Counted from the stretch's first letter, positions 46,098 through 58,310 are shown. The stretch is 64,000 nucleotides of DNA from Rhipicephalus microplus (GCF_043290135.1 NC_134705.1:93513239-93577238); one strand, 5' to 3'. Translations and numbers: made by a program. Notes: generated from the sequence alone by a model not told the origin.

Positions 46098-48669
46098 CTA
46101 GATGACCAGATGTGGGCTCGTCATGACACGCGGAGAGGACTTCGTCCCGCATGTCCTTCGGAACGACAAGGAAGTAAGCGCGGCTCGTAAAACGGGCATT
46201 TTTTTGTACAGGACATTATCTCGGAGGCAGAAAGACGTCACGACGCGAGATAGATGGCGAGGTATAACGGCGCTATGACCCTCCAGATAGCCGATGAGCG
46301 GTCGAATCTCTTCATTCTCTCGCTGGCGTCTGCTCAAGTCAGATGAGCTAAGGGCGCCCAGGAAACCGTCATCATCCTCTTCTTCTTGATTGACTAAAGG
46401 TATGGGAGCGCGCGACAGCGCATCAGCGTCTTCATGCTTCCGTCCAGACTTATATACGATGGTAACATCAAATTCCTGTAGACGCAAGCTCCATCGGGCC
46501 AGTCGTTGAGAGGGATCACGAATGTTTACCAACCAGCAGAGGGTATGGTGGTCCGTCTCCACTTTAAATGGATGACCATAAAGGTACGGGCGAAACTTGG
46601 TGAAACTACTGCGAGACACCCTTTCTCTGTGGTCGTGTAATTCACCTCGGTACAGGACAGTAAGCGGCTGGCATAGGCTATGACTCGTTCTTTGCCGTGT
46701 TGGTGCTGGACGAGCACTGCGCCGAGGCCAATGTTACTGACATCAGTGTGCACCTCTGTGTCAGCATCATCGTCAAAATGCGCAATAACAGGGGCTGACT
46801 GCATCCGCTGTCGTAGCTCGGCAAAAGCAGCCTGTTGCTCGGTAGCCCATACAAACGGTGTGTCTTCGCGTGTTAGACGAGTCAAGGGTTCCGCTATCTT
46901 CGAAAACCCTCTAATAAATCGTCGATAGTAGGCGCACAAGCCCAGAAAGCGCCAAACAGTCTTTTTGTCTGTAGGATGCGGAAACACGGCGACAGCGGTA
47001 AGTTTGTCGGGGTCGGGTCGGACTCTTTTCGCGTTGACTACATGGCCAAGGAATTCGAGCTCTTCATAACCAAAGTAACACTTCTGCGGTTTGAGTGTAA
47101 GATCTGCTGATTGAATAGCCTGTAGCACACTCCTGAGGCGGTGAAGATGTTGCTGGAATGTTTCAGAAAAAACGACAACATCATCAAGGTATACGAGAAA
47201 CGTTTGCCACTTCAGACCAGTAAGCACAGTGTCCATCATTCGCAGGAAGGTTGCGGGCGCTGAGCACAAACCAAAAGGAAAGACTCGAAATTTATACAGG
47301 TCATCAGGGGTCACAGAGGCCGTTTTCTCGCGGTCTCGCTCGTCGACCTCAATCTTCCAGTACCCGCTTTTTAAATCCAAAGGGGAAAAATAGTGGGCGC
47401 GGCGTAATCTGTCTAACGAGTCGTCGATGCGTGACAGCGGGTACACGTCCTTTTTAGTCACGCTGTTCAGCTTCCGGTAATCGACGCAAAAACATAGCGT
47501 TCCATCTTTCTTCTTGATTAGGACGACCGGAGATGACCACGCACTGTTGGAAGGCTCGATGATGCCGTCGTCAAGCATTTCTCGAACTTGCGTACGAATG
47601 GCTTCTCGTTCCTTCGCTGACACACGGTAAGGCTGTTGGTGTACTGGGCGGGCGTCGTCGTGAGTGTTGATTCTGTGCCTACTGATCGAAGTCTGGCGCA
47701 CCTTAGAGGAAGCAGCGAAGCATGACTTGAATTCAAGCAAGAGATTTCGCTGTGCTGTCTGGTTTTCTGGTGTGACGTTAGAATTAATACCGATATTGTT
47801 TAGAGACGTATCGGCAGCCTCCACTGCGTCCGACGAGAAGCAGATGGGAAAGGTTCCTAATTCATCTGCAAACGCTAATGAAGTGCCACGAAAAAGGTGT
47901 CGGTGTTCGTTGCTGAAATTTGTAACGAGCAGTTGAGATCGGCCATCACGTAGCTGTATGATACTCCTAGCCACACAAACACCTTGAGTCAGCAGGTGTT
48001 CAAAATTACTTTTTGCAATCGCTTCACCATTTCGAAATCCACAGCATGTGACGTCGACAATAACACTGGCTCTTGGAGGAAGTGTTATACTTTCAGCAGA
48101 AACACGAAGAACGTCAGCACGGTCGTCCTGCTTGTCGATTGCTCGGTCGGCTGAGAAGGTGATGCGATTCTCTTGAAGATCAATGACAGCTCCATACTCC
48201 TGCAGGAAGTCAACACCAAGAATAACGTCACGTGAACATTCATGGAGCACAAGGAAACATGCTACAAAAGTATAACCGCAGACCCGAACTCTACTCGTGC
48301 AGGTTCCAAGTGGAGAGACGGTGTGGCCACCAGCCGTTCGAGTCACGGAGCCATGCCAGCGCGTGACTACCCTCTTTAGTAGTCTGGTCATTTTCCCGCT
48401 CAGTATCGAATAGTCAGCTACGGTATCAACAAAGCACCTACTGCATAGCCGTCTATAAGCACCAGTATATCCAGAGAAAGCCGCACATATCGCTCAGTCG
48501 AATCTACACCCTTTACTGTTAGCGTCGATCGGAGGTCTTCAGCACGTCGACTGCCAGCGATCCCGCCTCCGAAGGTCGCTTGCGTTAGTTTTCCCGGCGG
48601 GGACTGGGGACCCGTGCGCCAGCATGGCGCTGTGGCGAAGATGAAAAGCCCCTCGGCGACGGTCAGCAC
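46098..48669 (-). pseudogene. pol: G2 Pol: protease, RT, RNase H; mostly open
   Basis: The protease at 48669-48370 is split by a frameshift near 48420. Its active-site motif reads DTVAD rather than DTGAD, which should abolish activity. From 48391 a 621-codon frame includes HECSRDVILGVDFLQEYGA (protease C-terminus), RT with YRVSAKEREAI, CVDYRKLNSVTKKDVYP and SGYWKIEV, an intact YLDD at about residue 399, and RNase H starting HTDVSNIGLGAVLV. A frameshift near 46600 moves the RNase H end (DHHTLCWLVNIRDPSQ, HEDADALSR) to the frame at 46619-46098. Confidence 0.87.
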
Positions 48670-49234
48670 GACTGCCGTCCAGAAGGCGGTGGCATGCGCT
48701 GTTGAGCCAGGTAGTCCTCAATGTCCCGGGGTCGCTGGCCATACCGAGAAGGCGCTGAATATACTGAAAAGGCGCGCAGCCCGAGGCGCCGGTATGGACA
48801 CTGGCGGTAGAAACAGTCCGCTTCACCGCAGTGGAAGCACAAAGGTCGGCGATCAGGAGTGCGCCAAAGATCAGATTTCCGTGGCGAAGCACGTCTGTCG
48901 TCAAGGTAATGCGCTGGTTGTTCCGCAAGATGCACAGGGCTGGCATAAACGAGGAGTCGGGGCGTGCGTGTGTTCTCGTAGTACCGTAGAGGCTGCGCCG
49001 ACTGAAGTGAAATCGTAGGAGGTGCCTGCACAAACAGCGGGGAAGAGGAAGCTGGGCGCTTCAAGGCTTCCGCATAGGTCGCACGGTGTTAGTCAGCCGA
49101 GGCGGATGTGGCGTTATCCAGACTCACAGGGTCACGAAGGGCATGATGCAGCTCGTCCTTGACAATGCTTGCAATGGAACTCACCGTAGGTAGTGGTGGT
49201 GTGGCAGCCTTTTGCAGCTCCTCGCGTACTATAG
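48663..49234 (-). pseudogene. gag: G2 gag, 3' part with zinc knuckle
   Basis: The part from 49234 leftward continues the gag frame across the LINE target duplication (IVREELQKAA). An in-frame stop lies near 49090. The open stretch 49064-48663 includes CFHCGEADCFYRQC, a CCHC-type knuckle whose His is replaced by Cys. Confidence 0.78.
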
Positions 49235-50546
49235 GCTAATACTACTACGCGTACTATAGGCTAATAACCTCCACCAGGGGGCCCGATTTGCTTGAGCGGT
49301 TCCACAACAGCTCAACCTTCGGACCTCAAATCTCCGTCAAAACTGTGAGTAATAATCTAAATTTCCTCGCATGGTTTTATGAGGCTTCGGAGCACTTCGA
49401 GGAGCACGGTTTAGCCACCCAAATCAGTTACAACTTGAGAAATTAACGACTCATACTTCGGTTAGGCCTAACAACAGCAGCCACTGGCTCCCTTTCGATC
49501 AAATCAGGAATTCCGCAAGAAAAAGCTACTACGCACTTGGAAAACCACCCTCGACTCTTCTTGGGACGTTCCGGAGCCTTGCTGCTACCATCCTATATTG
49601 AATCTGCGGGAAAAAACGGTTTTTCTTCACCGAAAATCAACTGTGGGTAACACGTGTATCCGCCCTTTGGGGGCTGCCATGTTGACAGGGGACTTTAGCA
49701 TCTGCCCCTCGAGCTCAAAGATTGAATGAAAGGCAAAAGATCACAACAAATATTGGTAACATTATTAAATCACGTAGAAGGAGGATTTCGGGCTCTGAGC
49801 TCAATCTTACCAGTTTATGACCGGCGAAAACAAACCCACAAGCAATTGTTCCCACCTTATGACCATATGGGGGCCGCCATCTTGTGTGGGACCAAGCCAC
49901 TTTGAGGACAACTAGTCATATCTCGGCTTTTACACACCCCAGGACGACAAATCAGGTCTCAATTGAGTCGTTAAAATCCGGAGATAGCCGTAGAAAAAAC
50001 CGCGAGCGCCCAATTCAACTGAGAGCGTCAAAAGAGACTTATCCAGCCTATTCAGAAGACACACTCAGCGTTGCCGGACTGCTGTCACTGCTTGAGCTGG
50101 GTTTGGCGAAACAGCTTCCACAGCGAATTAAGCCCACTGGAACTGCTCCTCCACTTCTTAGCCAATAAGCACAGATTATTCCAACTGCGGGAGCGGAAGC
50201 GGCCGCGTCAGCAGCACGGGTAAGTGAGCTCTGCACATATCTACCTATAACTTTAGCAATTTTGGTCCTAGGAGGGTCAGAGTGGTGTCTATTTGTTCGT
50301 GAAGATACAAGGAGTTCAACTGCTAGAAATACTGCTATTACAAACGAAAATTTTAAATTTTCAAATTTTAGGAGCGGAAAACAGTGTGAATCTGTGAAAA
50401 CAACAACAGTAGGACCACGTGCCCAGTGCCGCGCAGTTCCCAACCGGGAAAAAAAAACCGTGTGTTGATGGAACTGCACTAAGAGGCCTGAGGTGCGGCC
50501 TCACCGGTAACCACCACCGGGAACGCACTCCCTCACCAGAGAGGGA
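49235..50546 (+). other. 5' region of the RTE-like LINE
   Basis: No conserved ORF found. Two similar blocks (TTTGGGGGCTGCCATGTTGA near 49668 and TATGGGGGCCGCCATCTTGT near 49865) suggest an internal duplication. A GTAAGT at 50221 and TTTTAG ending at 50371 could bound a 151-bp intron. The block at 50515-50600 (GGCCACCCTGGTGCAGTATC) directly precedes the ORF. Confidence 0.5.
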
Positions 50547-53481
50547 TTGGCCACCCTGGTGCAGTATCTGGCCACAACATCCAACATGCATACGCCAAAT
50601 AACTCACGGCCCTCAGTCCTCAGCAGCTGCGAAGCAACTGACTACGGCGGCGGTCAGATCTGCAACGCAGCAGAAGGTGCTAAGAATCTCTGGACTACAG
50701 GCCGCCATTGGAACCTGAACTTGGCTACGTTTAACGCTAGAACCTTATCTAGTGACGGAAGTCTAGCTGTACTATTCGAGGAGCTAGAGGGTGTTAAATG
50801 GGATATAATAGGGCTCAGTGAGGTTAGGAGGACAGATGAGGCCTATACAGTGCTACAGAATGGGCACGTCCTTTGCTATCGGGGCTTGGCAGACAGAAGA
50901 GAACTGGGAGTGGGGTTCCTAATTTACAGAAACATAGCTGGCAACATAGAGGAATATTATAGCATTAATAAAAGCGTGGTAGGTATTGTAATTAAACTGA
51001 ATAAAAGATACAAGATGAAGGTAGTACAGGCTTACGCGCCTACATCCAGCCATGATGACGCTTCAGTTAAAAGCTTCTATGAAGACGTGGAATCGGCAAT
51101 GAGTAAGGTAAAAACACAGTATACTATAGTGATGGGCGACTTTAATACAAAGGTAGGGAAGAAGCAGGCTGGAGACCAGGCAGTAGGAGATTATGGCATC
51201 GGCACTAGAAACGCCAGAGGAGAGCTACTAGTAGAATTCGCAGAACGCAATATTTTGCGGATTTTGAATACCTTCTAACGAAAACGAGAAAACCGGAAGT
51301 GGACATGTAGGAGCCCTAATGGCGAAAATAAGAACGAAATAGACTTTATAATCACTGCACACCCAGGAATCCTGCAGGATGTGGAAGTGGTTGGCAAGGT
51401 ACGATGCAGTGACCATAGAATGGTACGGTCTCGAATTCGCCTAGACTTGAAGAAGAAACGACAGAAACTGATACGCAAGAAGCCAATCAATGAGCTAGCA
51501 CTGAGAGGGAAAGTACAGGAATTCAGAGTGTCGCTGCAGAACAGGTACCCGGCTCTTAGTGAGGAAACCAACCTTAGCGTAGATACAATGAATGATAATC
51601 TGACGAGTATCATTACGGAGTGTGCAGTGGAAGTTAGGCAGGGTAGTTAGACAGGACACTGGCAAGCTTTCCCAGGAAACGAAGAAGCTAATTAAGAAGC
51701 GTCGAATCATGAAAGTGTCAAGTACAACAGACGAAATAGAACTGGCAGAGCTTTCGAAGTTGATTAATAGACGTAAAGTATACGATGTAAGAAGGTATAA
51801 CATGGAGAGAATTGAGCACGCTCTGAAAAACGGAGGAAGCTTCAAAGCAGTGAAGAGGAAACTTGGGATAGGCAAAAGTGGGATAGATGCACTAAGGGAC
51901 AAAGAAGGCAAAATAACTACCAATATGGATAGGATAGTTAAAATAGCGGAGGAGTTTTACAGAAATCTGTACAGTAGCCGAGACAAGCACGACCTTAATA
52001 CTATAAGAACTAGCAGTAACCCAGATGACACCCCACCAGTAATGATAGAAGAAGTCAGAAAAGCTTTGGAGAGCATGCAAAGAGGCAAAGCTGCTGGTGA
52101 TGATCAGGTAACATCAGATCTGCTGAAAGATGGAGGACAGATTGTGTTAGAAAAACTAGCCACCCTGTTCACGAGGTGTCTCCTGACGAGAAGGGTACCG
52201 GAGTCTTGGAAGAACGCTAACATCATCTTAATACATATGAAAGGAGATGACAAGGACTTGAAGAATTACAGGCCGATCAGCTTGCTCTCTGTAGTGTACA
52301 AGCTATTTACAAAGGTAATTGCTAACAGAGTAAAGAAAACTTCAGACTTCAATCAACCAAAGAAACAAGCAGGATTTCCAACAGGGTACTCAACAATAGA
52401 CCACATTCATACTATCAATCAGGTAATAGAGAAATGCTCAGAGTATAACCAACCACTATACATAGCCTTCATAGATTACGAGAAGGCGTTTGATTCAATA
52501 GAAATATCAGCCGTCATGCAGACACTGCGGAATCAGGGCGTAGATGAAGTATATATAAACATTCTAGAAGTAATCTACAGGGGATCAACTGCTACCATGG
52601 TGCTTCATAAAGAAAGCAACAGAATACCAATCAAGAAGGGTGTAAGGCAGGGGGACACAATCTCCCCAATGCTATTTACCGCGTGCTTACAGGAGGTTTT
52701 CAGAAGCCTAGAATGGGAACAGTTAGGGATAAGAGTTAATGGAGAATACCTTAGTAACCTGCGCTTCGCCGATGACATTGCATTGCTGAGTAACTCAGGG
52801 GACGAATTGCAACTCACGATTACGGAGTTACACAAGGCGAGCAGAAAGCTGGGTCTTAAAATTAATCTGCAGAAAACAAAATTAATGTACAACAACCTCA
52901 GAAAGGAACAGCGCTTCGAGATAGGTAATAGTGCACTTGAAGTTGTAAAGGACTATGTCTACTTAGGGCAGGTAATAACCGCAGAGCCTAACCACGAGAT
53001 TGAAGTAACTAGAAGAATAAGAATGGGGTGGAGCACATTGAGCAAGCACTCTCAAATTATGACAGGTAGATTGCCATTATCCCTTAAGAGGAAGGTATAT
53101 AACAGCTGTATCTTGCCGGTACTTAGCTACGGAGCAGAAACCTGGACACTCACAAAGAGGGTTCAGCTTAAATTGAGGACGACGCAGCGAGCAATGGAAA
53201 GAAAAATGGTAGGTGTAACCTTGAGATACAAGAAGAGAGCGGAGTGGATTAGGGGACAAACGGGGGTTAAGGATATCATAGTTGAAATAAAGAAGAGCAA
53301 ATGGACATGGGCTGGGCATGTAGCGCGTAGACAGGATAACCGCTGGTCATTAAGAGTAACTAACTGGATTTCCAGAGAAGGAAAGCGGGTTAGGGGGAGA
53401 CAGAAGGTTAGGTGGGCAGATGAAATTAAGAAGTTTGCGGGTATAAATTGGCAGCAGCAAGCACAGGACCGGGTTAACTGA
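50547..53481 (+). pseudogene. RTE-like ORF: endonuclease + reverse transcriptase, nearly intact
   Basis: The protein nicks the target and reverse-transcribes the element RNA. From an ATG at 50547, the APE-type endonuclease shows NARTL near 50730, GLSEVRR near 50815, YAPTS near 51040, MGDFNTKVG near 51135 and, beyond an in-frame TAA at 51276-51278, CSDHRMV near 51410. A +1 shift near 51640 leads to the 619-codon RT frame (51622-53481). RT motifs: NYRPISLLSVVYKLFTKV near 52265, DYEKAFD at residues about 285-291, KGVRQGDTISPMLF near 52640 and FADD at about 382-385. The C-terminal segment (WAGHVARRQDNRW, RGRQKVRWADEI) is characteristic of RTE. No RNase H. Confidence 0.92.
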
Positions 53482-53525
53482 CGGAACATGGGAGAGGCCT
53501 TTGTCCTGCAGTGGACGTAGCCAGG

Positions 53526-53526
53526 C

Positions 53527-53560
<34 letters not shown>
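53526..53560 (+). repeat. (GAT)n tail of the RTE-like LINE
   Basis: About 11 GAT units immediately before the right target duplication. This is the element's tail, not a separate microsatellite. Confidence 0.9.
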
Positions 53561-53561
<1 letters not shown>

Positions 53562-54172
53562 CGTACTATAGAGCGGATAAGGTCGCGCATACACTCGGTG
53601 TTGCTCCCAAAAGTCGTGAGAACTTGAGCAGTGGACGTGTTCACTTGCCGCTCATACAGGGTGGATCGTTGCTGGAGCATCTTTTTCATCGTGACGGCAT
53701 CGGACAAAAACTCGGCGACCGTGTTCGGAGGGCTCCGTACAAGGCCAGCGAAAAGCTGCTCCTTAACTCCCCGCATCAGGTGACGCAACTTTTTTTCTTT
53801 TGTCATACTCGGATCAGCCCGTCGGAACAGGCGCGTCATATCTTCCACATAGGTCATGACAGTTTCATTGGGCATCTGGATGCGGGCCTGAATCGCTCGC
53901 CCCGCTCGTTCGTGGCGATCAGCGCTTCTGTAAGTATCCAACAGCCGTTGGCAGAATTCGGGCCTTGAAGTCACCTGTTCCTCATGATTAATGTACCAGG
54001 TACGTGCTCCATCCTCCAAATAGGAGTACACACGCCGTAGTTTGGCCGCGTCGTTCCAGTCGTTCAAAGCAGCCACGCATTCGAAGTCGACCAACCAGTC
54101 CTCGACGTCTTCGATCTCGGTGCCATGAAACGGTGTCGGAACCTGTGGACTTTCGAGGGTGTACCAAGTCAC
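53561..54172 (-). pseudogene. gag: G2 gag, 5' part (interrupted by the LINE)
   Basis: An open frame from 54172 encodes a Ty3-type capsid region: GTEIEDVEDWLVDFECV, DAAKLRRVYSYLEDGARTWY and MTKEKKLRHLMRGVKEQLF. The frame runs up to the LINE insertion point at 53561-53571 and is then continued only by isoleucines translated from the LINE's GAT tail. The rest of gag lies beyond the LINE at 48663-49234. The start codon choice is uncertain, since the frame may extend a little upstream. Confidence 0.82.
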
Positions 54173-54357
54173 CGGGGTTTTCCGTACCTGCTAAAGTGGT
54201 TTGAACGGACGTGCTCATCATACTGCTGTGAACTCTTGGGTCAGCTTCGGGTGGTAATCCCCTGACCCTGCGGCTTGTCCGATAAACGAAAGTGTTGACT
54301 CGTACTGGGCTTGTGGTGCCGCTTCCAGGAGGGGTCTGAAACATCAGTGAGGGGCTA

Positions 54358-54373
54358 CCCAGCACCTCCACCA
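54358..54373 (-). other. G2 primer-binding-site candidate
   Basis: Minus strand TGGTGGAGGTGCTGGG, 2 nt inside the LTR, matching G1. Confidence 0.6.
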
Positions 54374-54375
54374 AT

Positions 54376-54511
54376 TGTCACGTCGCTCCAGGGGGTGTCG
54401 CAAGGTTTATTGACGTCTGAGCAACAGGCCTCTAAGCAAGCGCGTCGGTTGGGCTTGTTTGCCAGAGCGGGGGCCCACGCGCACTTCTTTCTTCTCTGTG
54501 GTGCGAGCCTT

Positions 54512-54513
<2 letters not shown>
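54376..54513 (-). repeat. G2 5' LTR
   Basis: Plus strand TGTCACGTCGCTCC to GAGCCTTCA, hence TG...CA on either strand. The right side runs directly into (AT)n and the left side abuts the primer-site-like segment. Confidence 0.8.

Positions 54514-54583
<70 letters not shown>
54514..54583. repeat. (AT)n array between G2 and G4
   Basis: About 66 bp of AT dinucleotides, bounded by the G2 5' LTR and, after CT, the G4 5' LTR. Confidence 0.95.
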
Positions 54584-54584
<1 letters not shown>

Positions 54585-54743
54585 TGTGGCAAAGCCTTCG
54601 AACAGTAGGCCGTCCTCTCCAGTGCCTTCTAGGGGGTTGCCCTTTTCATAAGAAGAAGAGCAGCTGGTGCAGAGAGTCAGTCCCAGCATTGACTGTCGCT
54701 GTCGTGGATTATCGACGAGTGTCCGCCAATAAACATCTTAACA
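54585..54743 (+). repeat. G4 5' LTR
   Basis: Begins TGTGGCAAAGCCTTCG and ends AATAAACATCTTAACA. AATAAA near its end may be the polyadenylation signal. Confidence 0.88.
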
Positions 54744-54746
54744 ATT

Positions 54747-54762
54747 TGGCGGAGAGTACTGA
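54747..54762 (+). other. G4 primer-binding-site candidate
   Basis: TGGCGGAGAGTACTGA, 3 nt after the CA end of the 5' LTR. It differs from the G1/G2 primer site, so G4 probably uses another tRNA. Confidence 0.55.
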
Positions 54763-54779
54763 GAGTGCTGTGTCCTTCA

Positions 54780-56045
54780 AACATCTTTGGCTCGCATTCG
54801 ATGCCCTATGAGCTTCGATCCCGTACTGTGCCTTCTACCATGCACCATTACGCTTCTCAGCAAACGCTCCCTCCTACGCCGACGCCATGTCCCGGTGTCC
54901 CCCGCATCCACGACCCTCCTGTCTTCACCGGCGCGGATGGCTCGGTAACCTGTTTTTCTACCTCGCGGATGTGGCCGGAATGTGGTACAACAACCTCGCA
55001 TCTGATTTCCCAACTTGGTCCGCTTTTAAAACCACTGTCGTCGACGTGTTCGGCCGTCCTGCCGTTCGTAAACTGCAAGCAGAACAGCGTTTACGTGAAT
55101 GAGCACAGCAGACCGGCGAGTCCTTCACAAGAGACATCGAGGACATCCTTGACTTGTGCAAGAAAGTTGACCTGAACATGTCAGAGGCGGACAAAATCAC
55201 GCATGTTCTAAAAGGCATCGTTCACCATGCTCCTGGCCAAGAACCCTCACACTGTGGCAGAAGTCATTACATTATGCCAAAGTTACGACGAGCTGCGGCG
55301 GCAGCGCTTGATGACCCGTCCACCGCCACCACGTGATGCTGGTCTATCGGCTTTGTCAGCAGTTCCTGACCACACAACCTTGCTCGCCGAAATCAAGTCA
55401 TTCGTGCGTGAGGAAGTTGCCCGCAAGGTCTCTTTACTGGCTTTTGCTCCCCCGCAACATGCTCAGTAGCCATCAAGTACACTTCTACCTCTGCTCCGCC
55501 GAGCTATTCAGCAGGAAATCGCGGAGGTCGTTCCTGAATACCACCAGGCGCCTCCTGTATCTGCGCCACTCAGCTACGCCCAAGTTGTAGCCAGGCCGCC
55601 CCCACCGATTTCTGTGGCTTGCCCTCTAAGTTACACCGAAACCACCGCGAGGCCCCAGGCCTTCGGAGAAACTGTGTCGCCTACATACGCCGACGTTACC
55701 CACGTGCCCCGAGTGCCGCCCACCATGCACTCATATCAGCAGCCGGCTCGCCCATTGCGTTCCGCGACATGGATGGGACCCGCGAACCGATGGCGCACTG
55801 CTGACAATCACCCTATCTGCTTTGGTTGTGGTCGCGTCGGTCACGTGGCACGCTATTGCAATCGTGTGCAGCAACCGCATGTCGCCTCGAACTTTCCCAG
55901 CCAATCAAGCCGCTCTTATGACCAACCACCGCCTATGTCACCGTCGTCCCGCCCCGTTCCGTCTACCCGCCGTTCACCATCTCCGCGACGTCGCTCACTG
56001 TCGCCGATGCGGCCACGTCCACTCGAGGGAGACCAGGAAAACTAG
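54780..56045 (+). pseudogene. gag: G4 gag, broken
   Basis: The start is MPYELRSRTVPSTM near 54800. A deletion or shift near 54940 removes part of the capsid, and the frame resumes with LADVAGMWYNN near 54960. A TGA at 55100, a further deletion or shift near 55225 and a TAG at 55467 follow. From 55227 the frame is the same to 56045 and includes CFGCGRVGHVARYC, an intact CCHC knuckle, near 55820. The C-terminus is rich in S, P and R (RRSPSPRRRSLSPM) and closely resembles that of G1. Confidence 0.83.
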
Positions 56046-58310
56046 TCGTCGCAGTCCACGAGGCAAGGGCTGCGACGCTGTCGAACTACGGAAGCCCTCA
56101 CAAAAGCCTATCGAACGTGATAGACGTACTTGTGGATGGCATTCGTGCATTTGCCCTTGTAGATACTGGAGCCGCCGTATCCGTCATGGACGCAAAACTT
56201 AGCCGATTACTGCGCAAAGTGACCACGCCACTCTCCGGGCTCTCCTTCTGTACAGCCAGCGCCCAAAGCATTCACCCTACGGCGATGTGCACAGCCCACC
56301 TAATGATTTAGGACGTGATGTATGCGGTCGAATTCATCATAATTCCTTCATGCTCTCACGCTGTCATCCTAGGATGGGATTTTCTATCCCGCTATGACGC
56401 CGTCACTCATTGCGCACCAGCAGAAATAGAACTCACACAATTCTCTTCTTTGACGCCGGCCGACAGTCCATCTGCTGAAAGCAAGTTACTCGTCAGAGAT
56501 GACACCCTTAGTGCCTGCAAACTCGTCCGCGACGGTGTTGGTCTACTGCGCAAGCCTTTCTGACACCGCTGCCCTCCTCTCGCCATCTCATCGTGCTTTC
56601 ATCAAAAAAGGCTTGCTGGTTCCTTTCGCGACCGTGCAACTCACTCACGGCAGCACCACTATTTTTGTAGTGAACGCATCTCCGTACAGTGTTACGTTGG
56701 TGCGAGGGGAATGTCTCGGCAGCGTGGAACCCATCGATGACGAACAAGTTATAGATCAACCCGATGACATGCACTGCTCAAGTTCGGGTACGCTTAGTGC
56801 TGTTACGACATCTGCTTCATCATTCGATGATGTATTCGGTCCCTCCATTCCCTACAACCTTACGCCAGGCTAGCGTTCCCAGCTTCTGGGCCTGTTGGAA
56901 GAATAACGGTCTTCTTTTGATGTCGCCCAACCTTCTTTCGGCCGCACATCCACGGTTACGCATCGCATCGACACAGGCACACAGCCACCACTGCGGCAAC
57001 GTCCATATCGCGAATCTCCCACAGAACGCCATGTAATCAACGAGCATGTCGACAACATGCTTCGCCGTGATATTATTCGACCCTCTAGCAGCCCCTGGGC
57101 GTGTCCTGTTGTTCTCGTCTCGAAGAAGGACGGTTCTGTGCGGTTCTGTGTGGACTACCGACGCCTCAAGAAGATCACTCGTAAGGAGGTGTACCCACTA
57201 CCTCGGGTGGATGACGCGATTGACAGCCTGCAAGAAGCAGAATTCTTTTCATCCCTCGATTTGCGCTCAGGGTACTGGCAAGTACCTATGGCTGAGGACG
57301 CTCGACCGAAGACCGCTTTTGTCACCCTCGACGGCTTGTACGAATTCAACGTCATGCCATTCGGGCTGTGCAATGCGCCCGCCACCTTTGAGCGCATGAT
57401 GGATACTGTTCTGCGTGACCTGAAATGGCACACGTGCCTGTGCTACTTTGTTGACGTCGTCGTACTCTCTCCAGACTTCTCGACGCATCTTCAACGCCTA
57501 CGGCATGTTTTAACGCGTCTGAGTGACGCCAGTCTGCAACTGAACCTGACAATACTTGGCTACGTCGTGTCCAAGGACAGAATTCTCCCTGATACAGCTA
57601 AGCTTCGGGCCGTGACCGAGTTCCCCAAGCCGACATCCGTCAAGGAACTGCGCAGTTTCGTAGGGCTGTGTTCCTACTTCTGGCGCTTCATTCGAAACTT
57701 CGCGACTATCATATCGCCCCTGACGAAGCTCCTCGGAAGTAACTGGCCTCTCCATTCGTGGTCATCACAGTGGGACGACGCCTTCACAACGCTCCGTCGT
57801 TTGTTGACTTCGCCTCCCATACTCCGCCACTACGACCCTACGGTCCCTACAGAGGTACACACGGATGCCAGTGGTGTCAGCCTTGGCGCTGTCGTTGCGC
57901 AGCGCAAACCAGGGTTTCCGGAATACGTCGTGGCGTCGGCAAGCCGTACGCTTACTAAGGCCGAGACTAATTACACTGTCACCGAGAAGGAATGTTTGGC
58001 AATCGTCTGGGTCCTTACAAAGTTCCGACCTTATTTGTATGGTCGCCCATTTGATGTCGTCACCGACCATCACGCACTATGCTGGTTGTCGTCATTGAAA
58101 GATCCCTCAGGCCGTCTCACCCGGTGGGCACTTCGCCTGCAAGACTACGACATCCGCGTGCTGTACCGCAATGGAAGGCAACATGCTGACGCCGACGCCC
58201 TGTCGCGTTCTCCCTTGCCTGATGACAATGCCCACAACTCAGCTTCTCACCTTGCCATTCCTTCCATTAGCATTCATACCATTGCTACTGAACCGCGCAA
58301 GGATCAATAG
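56046..58310 (+). pseudogene. pol: G4 Pol: protease, RT, RNase H; catalytic Asp lost
   Basis: Protease: LVDTGAAVSVM near 56155, then a stop at 56309 and a shift near 56500. RT with RNase H is open from 57057 to 58310. It contains [17 protein letters not shown] and [18 protein letters not shown]. The YxDD box reads YFVD (near 57441), so the first catalytic Asp is Val. Soon after, about 30 bp are missing between LNL and TILGYVV. RNase H begins [15 protein letters not shown] near 57860 and ends [16 protein letters not shown] at 58308 separates it from the integrase, which continues in the same frame. Confidence 0.87.

Larger units (their letters stand above)
49235..53560 (+). mobile_element. RTE-like non-LTR retrotransposon inserted in G2 gag
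   Basis: The 11-bp sequence GCGTACTATAG flanks the element (49224-49234 or 49249-49259 on the left, 53561-53571 on the right), and removing the element restores continuity of the G2 gag frame. The element has a long 5' region, one ORF with endonuclease and RT but no RNase H, a very short 3' UTR (AGGCCTTTGTCCTGCAGTGG) and a (GAT)n tail. This fits the RTE group. It has one in-frame stop and one frameshift and so is the least damaged autonomous element here after the ORF1 of the I-like LINE. It is younger than G2. Confidence 0.92.
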
